From an uncultured Lachnospiraceae bacterium (lineage in GTDB: Bacteria > Bacillota > Clostridia > Lachnospirales > Lachnospiraceae), in contig CADBLW010000069.1 of NCBI GenBank assembly GCA_902795625.1, forward strand, positions 1 through 23,956: 23,956 nt of DNA, read 5' to 3'. Each line of letters starts with the position of its first letter. Position 1 is the stretch's first letter. The position numbers were made by a program, and so were the translations under genes. This document shows positions 15,586 through 23,615 of this stretch, piece by piece. The notes beneath the pieces are model-generated. The model was not told the DNA's origin, did no database searches, and saw nothing but the letters and a program-made list of their open reading frames with translations.

Positions 15586-18447
15586 ATGAAAGAAGAGATC
15601 TCATTATCGGATGACAATTCACAATCGCTTCTGACGGACAGGTTGATCCCGGTCGCTCTGGTCATGATCATCGTCTGCGGCATCATTGTAGGACGCCTTT
15701 TCTACATGCAGATGCTCGACGAAGAGAAGGCCAACGTGAAACAGGATACAACCTCATACACGAAGACGATCCCCGTTCAGTCGACCCGCGGCAATATCTA
15801 TGATTGCAAGGGGGTCCTTTTGGCGTATAACGACCTCCAGTACAATCTCGAGATGTACAACTCCGCATCCCTGTCCACCAATGCCCAGAAAAATGAAGCC
15901 ATCTACTCGCTGATCCAGCTGCTGCGAAGCTTCCAGTACAAGCGGGAATTTGACTTTTACATCCGTCTGGATGAGAACGGCGAGCCCGAGTTCACGGTTT
16001 CGGACATGGCTCTGCTCCGTTTCAAGAAAAATGTCTATTCCCTCAAGAGCGTCAACGAACTGACGGACAAGCAGAAGGAAACAACCGCGCGCGAGGTGTT
16101 TGACTTCATGCGCTACGGCAACAGCGGAAACCGCATGTTCCAGATCTCCGACGAGTACTCCATGGAGGACGCGCTTGAGATTATGGCGTACCGGTACCAG
16201 CTCTTTACGCTGTACCCGAGCTATACCTCCTTCCGCATCGTCAGCGACATCAGCGACGACGCGCGCATCAGTTTCTACGAAAACACGACGAAGATTCCCG
16301 GCCTGGAGATCACCAAATCGACGAAGCGCGTCTACAACAATGCCGAGTATTTTGCGCATATCATCGGCTACATCGGCCTCATCAACGCCGATGAGCTGAC
16401 CGAGTTCCGCGAGACGAGCGACAAGTATTCCGAATCCAGCATCGTCGGAAAAGTCGGTATTGAGAAGACGTGTGAAAACTACCTATCCGGCGTCGACGGA
16501 GTTGCGACCATCGTCATCAACGAGAGCGGCCAGGTCGTGTCCAAGACGGTGACGACAGAGCCCATCGCGGGCAACGATCTGTATCTCACTCTCGACAGTG
16601 AGCTGCAGATCTGCGGCTACAACATCTTAAAGCGAAACATCGCAGCGATCCTGCTCAAGTACATCGTGCCCAACATGGACTACGGTACGAAGGGAGAGAA
16701 CGCCTCCAACATCAAGATACCGATCTACGAGGTTTATTACGCGCTGATCAACAACCACGTGATCAACACGGCCCATTTTACGGCAGATGACGCGACGGAC
16801 CTCGAAAAGCGCGTGTATGAGATGTACACGACGGAGGAGGAGAAAATCTGGGAGCGCCTGCTGGAGCTTCTGGACGCGAAAAATACAGTCACAAACCATG
16901 AGTCCGGCAAGATCATGGAAGAGTACCTTCAATTTCTGTATTCCAAGCTCGGCTCCTCCGGATGGGATGTGCTCAATTCCTCGGCCATCGACCAGAAGGA
17001 CGAGCAGTATCTCAACTATGTCGACAACAAACTGAGCTTAAGCAAATTCCTTCAGTACTCCATTACACAGGGCTGGGTAAAGCTTGACCGTCTCAACATC
17101 GGTTCCGAGTACTACGACACCAACGAGCTGTACCAGTATCTCTATGAGTACATCGTGAAGCATCTTCGTGAGGATTCCGAGTACCAGAGCAAGATTTACC
17201 GAACGCTGATCTTCAACTACACCCTCAAGGGGCGCGACCTTTCGCTCCTTCTGTTTGACCAGGGTGTGCTGAAGGAGGACCTCGATACGTACCGCCTGCT
17301 TCGCAACGGAAATCTGTCCGCGTACGATTTCCTCACGCGTAAGATCAAGCTTCTCGAGATCACACCGGCCATGCTGGCACTCGAGCCGTGCAGCGGTTCC
17401 ATCATTATGACAGACCCGAACACCGGTCTCGTCAAATGCCTCGTTTCCTACCCGAGCTACGACAACAACTACCTGACCAACTCGGTCAATATCGAATATT
17501 ACAACAAGCTTCTCGCGGACAAATCCTACCCGATGGTATGCCGCGCGACAACTTCGAGAACCACCACCGGTTCCACGTTCAAGCCTTTGATGGCCATCGC
17601 CGGTCTCACGGAGGGCGTCATCAACGTTGAGAACAGCATTCAGGACGAAGGTCTCTTTGAGAAGGTCGATCCTTCCCCGAGATGCTGGATCTATCCGTCC
17701 AACCACGGCAAGGAAACGGTAACGGAGGCGATCCGCGACTCGTGCAACTACTTCTTCTATGAGGTCGGTTATCGCCTGTCCCTCAACGAGAAAGAAGAGT
17801 ACATCGACGCGAAGGGCATCAAGGTCATCCGCCAGTACGCCTCACTGTTCGGTCTGAACGAGCGGTCCGGCGTGGAGATGTCGGAAAATATGCCGTCTAT
17901 CTCTGACAAGGATGCCGTACGTACGGCCATCGGCTACTACCACAGCCTGGCTCCGATCCAGATCAGCCGCTACGTGACGACGCTCACGAACAACGGCACC
18001 TGCTTCAACCTGACGCTGATTGACCGCGTCGTATCGCAGAACGGTGAGCTGATGCTGAAGAACACCGCGGAAGTGCGCAACACCATCGATAACGTCAAAG
18101 ACAGCTACTGGGAGGCCGTCAAGCTCGGCATGTACCGGGTTGTCAACTGGGATCGCTCCGAGCTGCGGAACATTTTCAACAACCTGAATGTCTCCATCGC
18201 AGGAAAGACCGGTACCGCACAGGTGAGTCTCAACCATCCGAACAACGCACTGTTCATCTCGTTCGCGCCATATTCGTCGCCGGAAGTCAGCCTGACCGTC
18301 GTTATCCCGAACGGTTATGCTTCCGCGAACGCAGCGTACATCGCGCGCGAGTTCTACGGCATGTATTTCGAAGGCGAGAACAAGGAAGCGCTGCTGAGCG
18401 GCAACGTCATCGCCGGAACGATCGCCGACGTCGGTTACACCGACTAA
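15586..18447 (+). CDS. mrdA: Class B penicillin-binding protein, elongasome transpeptidase (PBP2/MrdA type), unusually long
   Basis: Cross-links peptidoglycan with RodA during elongation. Order of parts: short cytoplasmic tail, membrane anchor (about 20-40), and the start of the pedestal with STRGNIYDCKGVLLAYN (66-82). Next come the dimerisation-type region with GKVGIEKTCENYLSGVDG (288-305) and LTLDSELQ (334-341). The transpeptidase domain follows with active-site serine in TTGSTFKP (S663, K666), SCN (S719-N721) and KTG (K874-G876). All three catalytic motifs are intact. At 953 residues it is much longer than the usual 600-750. The extra length lies mostly at 342-597, an acidic, Tyr/Leu-rich, probably helical region with no motif I recognise. 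The gene follows mreD by eight bases and shares the operon with rodA. Confidence 0.93.
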   Translation: MKEEISLSDDNSQSLLTDRLIPVALVMIIVCGIIVGRLFYMQMLDEEKANVKQDTTSYTKTIPVQSTRGNIYDCKGVLLAYNDLQYNLEMYNSASLSTNAQKNEAIYSLIQLLRSFQYKREFDFYIRLDENGEPEFTVSDMALLRFKKNVYSLKSVNELTDKQKETTAREVFDFMRYGNSGNRMFQISDEYSMEDALEIMAYRYQLFTLYPSYTSFRIVSDISDDARISFYENTTKIPGLEITKSTKRVYNNAEYFAHIIGYIGLINADELTEFRETSDKYSESSIVGKVGIEKTCENYLSGVDGVATIVINESGQVVSKTVTTEPIAGNDLYLTLDSELQICGYNILKRNIAAILLKYIVPNMDYGTKGENASNIKIPIYEVYYALINNHVINTAHFTADDATDLEKRVYEMYTTEEEKIWERLLELLDAKNTVTNHESGKIMEEYLQFLYSKLGSSGWDVLNSSAIDQKDEQYLNYVDNKLSLSKFLQYSITQGWVKLDRLNIGSEYYDTNELYQYLYEYIVKHLREDSEYQSKIYRTLIFNYTLKGRDLSLLLFDQGVLKEDLDTYRLLRNGNLSAYDFLTRKIKLLEITPAMLALEPCSGSIIMTDPNTGLVKCLVSYPSYDNNYLTNSVNIEYYNKLLADKSYPMVCRATTSRTTTGSTFKPLMAIAGLTEGVINVENSIQDEGLFEKVDPSPRCWIYPSNHGKETVTEAIRDSCNYFFYEVGYRLSLNEKEEYIDAKGIKVIRQYASLFGLNERSGVEMSENMPSISDKDAVRTAIGYYHSLAPIQISRYVTTLTNNGTCFNLTLIDRVVSQNGELMLKNTAEVRNTIDNVKDSYWEAVKLGMYRVVNWDRSELRNIFNNLNVSIAGKTGTAQVSLNHPNNALFISFAPYSSPEVSLTVVIPNGYASANAAYIAREFYGMYFEGENKEALLSGNVIAGTIADVGYTD

Positions 18448-18470
18448 AAAAATTCTACACGGGGGAAACC

Positions 18471-19187
18471 ATGAAATCAGATAATTCCGTAATGGTAAAA
18501 GGATACAAGGACGGCATACTTCTCGTCCTTGACAATGATCTGCCGTTCGATGAACTCCTCGAACGGATCCGCAGAAAATTTTCCGAATCCGCAAAATTCT
18601 TAGGCTCCGCGAAGCTGGCGCTGACATTTTCCGGAAGATCGCTGAGCGTTCAGGAGCAGAAGGATGTCCTCTGCGTCATCTCGGAGGTCAGCGACCTGGA
18701 GATCATCTGCGTGTTCGACAACGACGAGAATACGCAGAACGTGATGAGCAGGGCAGTGGACCATGTCATCAGCAGTCTCTCGAACCAGACCGGCAAATTC
18801 TTCCACGGTTCCGTGGAGAGCGGGTCCCACATTGAGACCGAGAACTCCATGGTCATCATCGGGAACATCGAAAAGGGCGGCTGCGTCAACTGCGGCGGCA
18901 ACCTTGTCGTTCTCGGAAGCATTTTAGGGTCTGCGACCGCGGGGACCAACGGCAACCGCGAAGCGCTCATCTACGCGTCTTCGATCGACGCGGAGCACCT
19001 GCAGATCGTCAAGACCGTGTACGATCCGAAGGCGTTGGATCCGAAGGAGGAGAAGAAGCGCATCAAGGCGGAGAGCAAGGCGCACCTTGACCGTGCCGCA
19101 AGACTGGTCACGCTGCACGGCGACCGTCTCACGATCACACCTGTGGACGAGGAGACCCTCCGGTTTGACGGCGACCTTACCGTGTAG
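18471..19187 (+). CDS. minC: Septum site-determining protein MinC, without adjacent minD/minE
   Basis: MinC blocks FtsZ polymer formation away from midcell and normally needs MinD for membrane recruitment. The N-terminal FtsZ-inhibiting domain (about 1-100) is divergent. The C-terminal beta-helix (about 109-170) is clear: FFHGSVESGSHIETENSMVIIGNIEKG, then GNLVVLGSILGSATAGTNGNREALIYAS. The MinD-contact motif, RSGQ in E. coli MinC, aligns with ESGS (116-119) here. The final 60 residues form a charged extension. In many Clostridia minD and minE follow directly, but here only 90 bases separate minC from rodA. It may work with a distant MinD or have a different mode of action. GGGGG precedes ATG by nine bases. 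Confidence 0.88.
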   Translation: MKSDNSVMVKGYKDGILLVLDNDLPFDELLERIRRKFSESAKFLGSAKLALTFSGRSLSVQEQKDVLCVISEVSDLEIICVFDNDENTQNVMSRAVDHVISSLSNQTGKFFHGSVESGSHIETENSMVIIGNIEKGGCVNCGGNLVVLGSILGSATAGTNGNREALIYASSIDAEHLQIVKTVYDPKALDPKEEKKRIKAESKAHLDRAARLVTLHGDRLTITPVDEETLRFDGDLTV

Positions 19188-19277
19188 GATGGCGACAGAC
19201 AGCCTTTCCGTACATAGCTTACGTATGGGCAATCTTAGCATAAAAGAGATCAGAACTACAGCAACAGGAGAACAGGG
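19188..19277. other. minC-rodA gap where minD and minE would be expected
   Basis: Ninety bases with an AGGAG ribosome site (19266-19270) for rodA and no recognisable MinD or MinE codons in any frame. No inverted repeat, transposon end or terminator marks a clear deletion scar. A 45-codon ATG frame from 19189 overlaps the start of rodA and does not resemble MinD. Confidence 0.6.
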
Positions 19278-20483
19278 ATGTTCAAGAAGAAGGGATACTC
19301 CATCTCCAATTACAGCTTTTCGGTAGTATTTGTCATACTATCGCTGCTCAGCATCAGCTGCTTTGTTTTGTACCGGCTGCAGGGGGAACAGAATCTTGTT
19401 CTCAAGCAGCTGCTCGGCGGCATGCTGGGTCTGTTTGCCATGGTTGTCGTATCCCTGATCGATTATCATTTTATCTGTAAAATGTTCATCCCGCTGTACC
19501 TGTTCAACCTGCTGCTCCTGTTAATCTGCAAATTTGTGGATTACAACCAGTTCCATCTGATCTACGGATGGCGCCACATGCAGGCCAGACGCTGGATCAA
19601 GATCGGCGGTACCGGTGTGGCGGGTAGCGGTTTCGAGTTCATGCCATCGGAGATCACAAAGATCGTGTTGATCATTTTCATGGCGAAACTGTTCAGTATC
19701 CTGGAACATAAGTTGAACACATTTTTCGGGCTGATGATCTGTGCCGTGCTGGTCGGTCTTCCGATCTTCATCATTTACGACCAGCCCGACCTGTCCACCA
19801 GTATCGTTCTTTCCGCGACCTTCCTTGCCATGCTTTTTATCGCAGGGCTATCCTACAAGGTATTTGTGTGGGGTATCGCCATCGGAGGTCCGCTTCTGTA
19901 CGGTCTGTTCTGGTACGCGCAGCAGGATTACCAGATCCTGTTCGAGGAATGGCAGCAGAAGCGTATCCTGTCGCTTTTGCATCCTCAGGAGTACAAGGAC
20001 CTGATGTATCAGCAGAACAATGCCGCCGCCGCGATCTCCTCAGGAGGAATGTTCGGAAAATTCATCGTCGGCGACACCGGCAAACGTCTGACCGACTCAG
20101 TGCCCGTCGTGGAGAGTGACTTTATCTTCAGCGCGATCGGAGAGGAATTCGGCTTCTTCGGGTGTGCGGTTGTGCTGTTTTTCTTTGTACTGTTTGTATT
20201 TTTCAGTTTCCGGATCGCCCGCAGGGCGAAGGACCGCCTCGGCTATCTGCTGGCCGCCGGCGTCACGATCACGGTCACGATCCAGGCAGCCGTCAATCTG
20301 TGCGTCGTGCTTTCCCTGCTCCCGAACACGGGTATCCCGCTTCCCTTCGTAAGCATGGGTCTAAGCGCCTTGGTAACGAATATCGCAACCATAGGAATAT
20401 TGTTGAATATCGGTCTGCAAAACAAGGATGTTGAGATCGACGATCGGTATGAATTTGAGAAGGGCTTGCTGGACAAGAATTAG
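19278..20483 (+). CDS. rodA: SEDS-family peptidoglycan glycosyltransferase RodA (FtsW/RodA/SpoVE)
   Basis: Polymerises lipid II into glycan strands; partner of the class B PBP two genes upstream. The 401-residue protein has about ten hydrophobic spans. SEDS signatures are seen: MPSEITKI (122-129, usually QPSELxK), YDQPDLSTS (167-175), and VESDFIFSAIGEEFGFFG (278-295) with the conserved catalytic-loop aspartate D281. NTGIPLPFVSMGLSALVTNI (350-369) is also present. The start codon has AGGAG seven bases upstream. The family alone does not separate RodA from FtsW, but position in the mre cluster with an elongation-type PBP favours RodA. Confidence 0.94.
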   Translation: MFKKKGYSISNYSFSVVFVILSLLSISCFVLYRLQGEQNLVLKQLLGGMLGLFAMVVVSLIDYHFICKMFIPLYLFNLLLLLICKFVDYNQFHLIYGWRHMQARRWIKIGGTGVAGSGFEFMPSEITKIVLIIFMAKLFSILEHKLNTFFGLMICAVLVGLPIFIIYDQPDLSTSIVLSATFLAMLFIAGLSYKVFVWGIAIGGPLLYGLFWYAQQDYQILFEEWQQKRILSLLHPQEYKDLMYQQNNAAAAISSGGMFGKFIVGDTGKRLTDSVPVVESDFIFSAIGEEFGFFGCAVVLFFFVLFVFFSFRIARRAKDRLGYLLAAGVTITVTIQAAVNLCVVLSLLPNTGIPLPFVSMGLSALVTNIATIGILLNIGLQNKDVEIDDRYEFEKGLLDKN

Positions 20484-20506
20484 TTTTTCGAAAGGTTATT
20501 GCACGT

Positions 20507-21574
20507 ATGATCAGTTCATTTTCCAAAACAAAAGCGCGACTTGCCCGCATTACGGCGTTAGTGTTAACCGTCGTATTGTTCTCGGCTCTTTTGTCCGGAT
20601 GCGGCAGCAGTCCGGAGGATACGGAGCTCATGGGCAGTTATTCCGCGTCGGACAATGTCATCAATTATGACGTCGGCGCAATGCAGGACGCAACCTTCGC
20701 ACCGATGCTTTCCCAGTGGTTCATCTGTGACATCACGGAGGACATGATGGACCGGGATTATGTCTTCGACGAGGACAATCCGAAGGCGGAGCGCTGTGCG
20801 GCATTTGTCATCAACCGCGACACGAACGAGCTTCTGTTCGGCTATAACATGCTCACTCCCGTGTATCCTGCCAGCGTCACAAAGCTTCTGACGACACTCG
20901 TTGTCCTGCAGAATTGCGACCTGAAGGACACTGTCACGATCGACAGCGAAGTCGCTGCGATGAAGCGAGGCTCCGTCGCGGAGCTCAACGAGGGAGACGT
21001 GATCACGGTGTACAACCTTCTCGTGCTCGTGCTCACCTCGTCCGCCAACAACGCAGCCATCGCTCTTGCGAGGTACGTCGCAGGGACGGAAGAGGCATTT
21101 GTCGAGAAAATGAATGACACGATGGACAACTTAGGCGTCAACAACACAAACTTTCTAAACGCCAGCGGTCTTCATCTTCCGAAGCATATGACCACCGCCT
21201 ACGACATGTATATTGTCTACCAGGAGTGCACCAAATACGCTGCGTTCCGCGATATCATGAAGCTCACGGAAGGAGAGTACGACTACACAAACGCCTTCGG
21301 AGAGCGCGGCCTTCGCCCGTACTACACGACCAACTGCTTCAAACAGTCGAAGGAGCGCGAGAAGACGAAGAACAGCCGCACGTACGCGCTGCCGCCCGGA
21401 TTCCACATCCTCGGCGGTAAGACGGGAACTACCGACTATGCCGGTTACTGCCTGATCCTTCACGTCGAGGACGCAGACGGCGTGGAGTACATTCTCGGTT
21501 GTTTTCACTGCGCGACAGAGGAGAAGCTGTACAACAAGATGTATGACCTGATGGTGCAGTACGCGCACTCCTGA
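20507..21574 (+). CDS. D-alanyl-D-alanine carboxypeptidase, S11 family, predicted lipoprotein
   Basis: Trims the terminal D-Ala from pentapeptide stems, limiting cross-linking. It has 355 residues. All three penicillin-recognition motifs are present: SVTK (S123-K126), SAN (S179-N181) and KTG (K305-G307) within ILGGKTGTTDYAGYC. The N-terminus has a basic start, a hydrophobic stretch (about 13-28) and a lipobox LLSGC ending at Cys32, so it should be anchored by lipid. It lacks the extra beta domain and amphipathic C-terminal anchor of PBP5/DacA types and ends soon after the catalytic domain. It begins 23 bases after rodA with an AAAGG site and may share its transcript. A weak hairpin follows its stop. 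Confidence 0.92.
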   Translation: MISSFSKTKARLARITALVLTVVLFSALLSGCGSSPEDTELMGSYSASDNVINYDVGAMQDATFAPMLSQWFICDITEDMMDRDYVFDEDNPKAERCAAFVINRDTNELLFGYNMLTPVYPASVTKLLTTLVVLQNCDLKDTVTIDSEVAAMKRGSVAELNEGDVITVYNLLVLVLTSSANNAAIALARYVAGTEEAFVEKMNDTMDNLGVNNTNFLNASGLHLPKHMTTAYDMYIVYQECTKYAAFRDIMKLTEGEYDYTNAFGERGLRPYYTTNCFKQSKEREKTKNSRTYALPPGFHILGGKTGTTDYAGYCLILHVEDADGVEYILGCFHCATEEKLYNKMYDLMVQYAHS

Positions 21575-21581
21575 AACTCGT

Positions 21582-21600
21582 GAAAAATCACTGATTTTTC
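21582..21600 (+). terminator. AT-rich hairpin after the carboxypeptidase gene, weak terminator candidate
   Basis: GAAAAATC (21582-21589) pairs with GATTTTTC (21593-21600) around a three-base loop, seven bases after the stop codon. The stem is AT-rich and no T-run follows outside it, so intrinsic termination is uncertain. A new promoter starts 11 bases downstream, which fits a transcription-unit boundary here. Confidence 0.5.
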
Positions 21601-21610
21601 GGAAATACGG

Positions 21611-21639
21611 TTGTCATTTTCCGCTCTGTGTAATATACT
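21611..21639 (+). promoter_or_regulatory. SigA-type promoter for the P-loop protein / HlyD-like / yggS run
   Basis: TTGTCA (21611-21616) and TATACT (21634-21639) are separated by 17 bp. The predicted start near 21646 gives a leader of about 55 bases. The leader can form an imperfect stem between CGAC (21650-21653) and GTCG (21672-21675). The -35 box and spacer are the same as in the radC promoter. Confidence 0.75.
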
Positions 21640-21700
21640 GTTATTGAGGCGACGGACCGGTTCGGCCGATCGTCGATCACATCCTTAAGGAGGTAGCAAC

Positions 21701-22120
21701 ATGGTACAGATCATTGCCGGTGAGAAAGGAAAGGGGAAGACCAAGATTTTGCTTGATAAGGTGAATTCGGATGTTATGACTTCGAAGGGCACCATCGTTT
21801 ATCTGGATAAAAGCAACAAGCATATGTATGAGCTGAACAACAAGATCCGCCTCATCAATGTGAACGATTACTGCATTGAGTGCGCATCCGAGTTCGTCGG
21901 TTTCATCTGCGGCATCATTTCGCAGGATCACGACCTTGACAAGATTTATCTTGACAGCTTTTTGAAGGTCGCCTGCCTGAACGTTGATGATATCGAGCGC
22001 GTCATCGCCAAGCTTGACATGGTTTCGGTGAAGTTCAATGTGGACATCATCATCAGCCTTTCCGCGAACGCTGAGACGCTCACGGAAGCCGTTCGCTCCA
22101 AGGTGATCGTAGCACTGTAA
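21701..22120 (+). CDS. Small P-loop NTPase-like protein of unknown function, 139 aa
   Basis: No established function is known to me; similar proteins in Lachnospiraceae are often labelled hypothetical or, without support, PilT-like. A complete Walker A motif, GEKGKGKT (7-14), stands at the very N-terminus. A hydrophobic strand ending in Asp, KIYLDS (81-86, D85), is a plausible Walker B, and VDIIISLSAN (114-123) resembles the following core strand. The fold therefore looks like a minimal P-loop domain without accessory domains, membrane span or signal peptide, so it should be cytosolic. It has its own promoter and a strong ribosome site (AAGGAGGT, 21687-21694). It precedes an HlyD-like membrane protein and yggS, suggesting an envelope or division role by association only. 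Confidence 0.85.
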   Translation: MVQIIAGEKGKGKTKILLDKVNSDVMTSKGTIVYLDKSNKHMYELNNKIRLINVNDYCIECASEFVGFICGIISQDHDLDKIYLDSFLKVACLNVDDIERVIAKLDMVSVKFNVDIIISLSANAETLTEAVRSKVIVAL

Positions 22121-22146
22121 TCAACAAGGGGTTCATTACGATGATA

Positions 22147-22175
22147 GGGGACCATCGCGAGATGGTCCCTGTTTT
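22147..22175 (+). terminator. Strong stem-loop with GNRA loop and short T-run, terminator or attenuator
   Basis: GGGACCATC (22148-22156) pairs perfectly with GATGGTCCC (22161-22169); a G-T pair (22147/22170) extends the stem. The loop is GCGA, a GNRA tetraloop, and TGTTTTC follows. It lies 26 bases after the P-loop gene stop and ends only a few bases before the ribosome site of the HlyD-like gene (22179-22186). No promoter fits between hairpin and gene, so read-through or partial termination is likely. Confidence 0.78.
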
Positions 22176-22178
22176 CGG

Positions 22179-22186
22179 AAGGAGGT
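22179..22186 (+). promoter_or_regulatory. Ribosome binding site fixing the GTG start of the HlyD-like gene
   Basis: AAGGAGGT is eight bases before GTG 22195. It follows the terminator-like hairpin almost directly, so folding or protein binding at the hairpin could also affect translation initiation. Confidence 0.75.
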
Positions 22187-22194
22187 AAGACACT

Positions 22195-23577
22195 GTGCCG
22201 ACAGCAAGCAAACTGAGACAGAGAAGTGTTAAGCGCAAGGCCGTTAACATCGGCTCTGCCATTTTTATTTTTCTGTTTGCATACATCATAATCTCTTTCC
22301 TTCTTTCGCTCCGCAAACCGCAGCCGAGCATCTATGAGGTTCAGAAGATCTCGCTTGCGACCAACAACCTCGCGAGAGCAGTTGTTGTGCGGCAGGAGCA
22401 GAACGTTCTTACGGAAGCATCGGGCTATGTCAACTTCTATCTGAAGAACGGCACGCGCGTCGCGAAAAATGAAGCTGTATTTTCCGTTGACGACAGCCGC
22501 AGCCTTCACGATACGCAGAAGGAGAAGCTTGAGTACACGATGTCCGAGGAGGATATCCGTGAGATCAAGGACAGCATCGCCTCCCATGCCCGCACCTACC
22601 AGTCCGGCGACAGTTCGAACCTGCAGGATCTGAAGACCGACCTTCAGACGCATATCGTCAACATTATCGATATGTACCGCCTGGAGAACCTCTCCAAGAT
22701 CTCAGAGGGTTCGGGTTCCGGCGCACTGCAGCTGTGCAAAGCTCCTGACGCAGGCATCGTTTCCTTCTTCACCGACTCCCTCGACGGTCTTACCGCCGAC
22801 GCGGTGGATGCCTCCACCTTCGATGATTCCAAGTATTCCAGCAGCACGCTGTTCTCATCCGAGCTTCGCGAGGCAGGTTCCACAGCATACAAACTTGTGA
22901 CCAACGAAACCTGGTCTCTGGTGCTGAAACTGAGTGAAGAACAGTTCCTCGCCCTCAGCGATTCGACGGAGTTGTCCTTCACGATCACCGACGATAACCT
23001 GAGCCTTACGGCCAAGGCTTCCATCTACCGCAAGGGCGATGCTTATTTTGCGAGGATCAACCTTAACAAATATCTGATCCGCTACATCAACAAGCGTTTC
23101 CTCGTCGTTTCGATCGACATGCGTCAGTCCGAGGGTCTGAAGATCCCGCGCAAGGCCATCATCGAAAAATACTTCTATGTTGTGCCGAAACAGTACATCG
23201 TTTACACGCAGGGTAAGACCGGTATCACCGTCTATGAACTCGACGAGAACAATGAGCCGACCTATCAGTTCTATGAGACGGAAGTGTACTATTTCGATGA
23301 TGAATACGCGTACATCGACGACAGTGTCATCCAGAAGCACGGACAGTTCATCATCATACCGCACACGATGAATCAATACCAGGTTTCCACAATGAAGAGT
23401 CTGGAGGGCGTGTATTGTATCAACAAGGGCTATGCCCAGTTCCGTATGATCTCACGTCTCTTCGAGGGCGAGGATTACATCATCGTAAAGCAGGGCGTGG
23501 ACCGAAGCATCAGCGTGTACGATTTCATCTGGGAGGATGCGTCAACTCTTAAAGAGGACCAGTTGATCACGCGCTAA
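22195..23577 (+). CDS. HlyD-like membrane-anchored protein of unknown function, 460 aa
   Basis: Resembles the HlyD / membrane-fusion adaptor superfamily in layout. It has a basic cytoplasmic N-terminus, one membrane span (about 19-38), then an extracellular part with a lipoyl-like half-motif near 70-100 (VLTEASGYVNFYLKNGTRVAK, followed by EAVFSVDD). A charged, helix-prone insert follows (about 105-170), and a second barrel-like section includes APDAGIVSFF (about 183-192). No transporter ATPase or permease lies beside it. True HlyD adaptors bridge to an outer membrane, which this Gram-positive lineage should lack, so an efflux role is doubtful. Position between a P-loop protein and yggS, whose usual next neighbour is sepF, suggests an envelope or division role. 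Start is GTG. Confidence 0.82.
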   Translation: MPTASKLRQRSVKRKAVNIGSAIFIFLFAYIIISFLLSLRKPQPSIYEVQKISLATNNLARAVVVRQEQNVLTEASGYVNFYLKNGTRVAKNEAVFSVDDSRSLHDTQKEKLEYTMSEEDIREIKDSIASHARTYQSGDSSNLQDLKTDLQTHIVNIIDMYRLENLSKISEGSGSGALQLCKAPDAGIVSFFTDSLDGLTADAVDASTFDDSKYSSSTLFSSELREAGSTAYKLVTNETWSLVLKLSEEQFLALSDSTELSFTITDDNLSLTAKASIYRKGDAYFARINLNKYLIRYINKRFLVVSIDMRQSEGLKIPRKAIIEKYFYVVPKQYIVYTQGKTGITVYELDENNEPTYQFYETEVYYFDDEYAYIDDSVIQKHGQFIIIPHTMNQYQVSTMKSLEGVYCINKGYAQFRMISRLFEGEDYIIVKQGVDRSISVYDFIWEDASTLKEDQLITR

Positions 23578-23615
23578 GTGCCCGGATTTATTTTACATTC
23601 AGGAGGATACCCTCT

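Noticed and set aside
19189..19326. A 45-codon ATG frame between minC and rodA as a remnant of minD or a small gene
   Set aside because: It shows no Walker motif or MinD/MinE similarity, overlaps the rodA start in another frame and has no convincing ribosome site.
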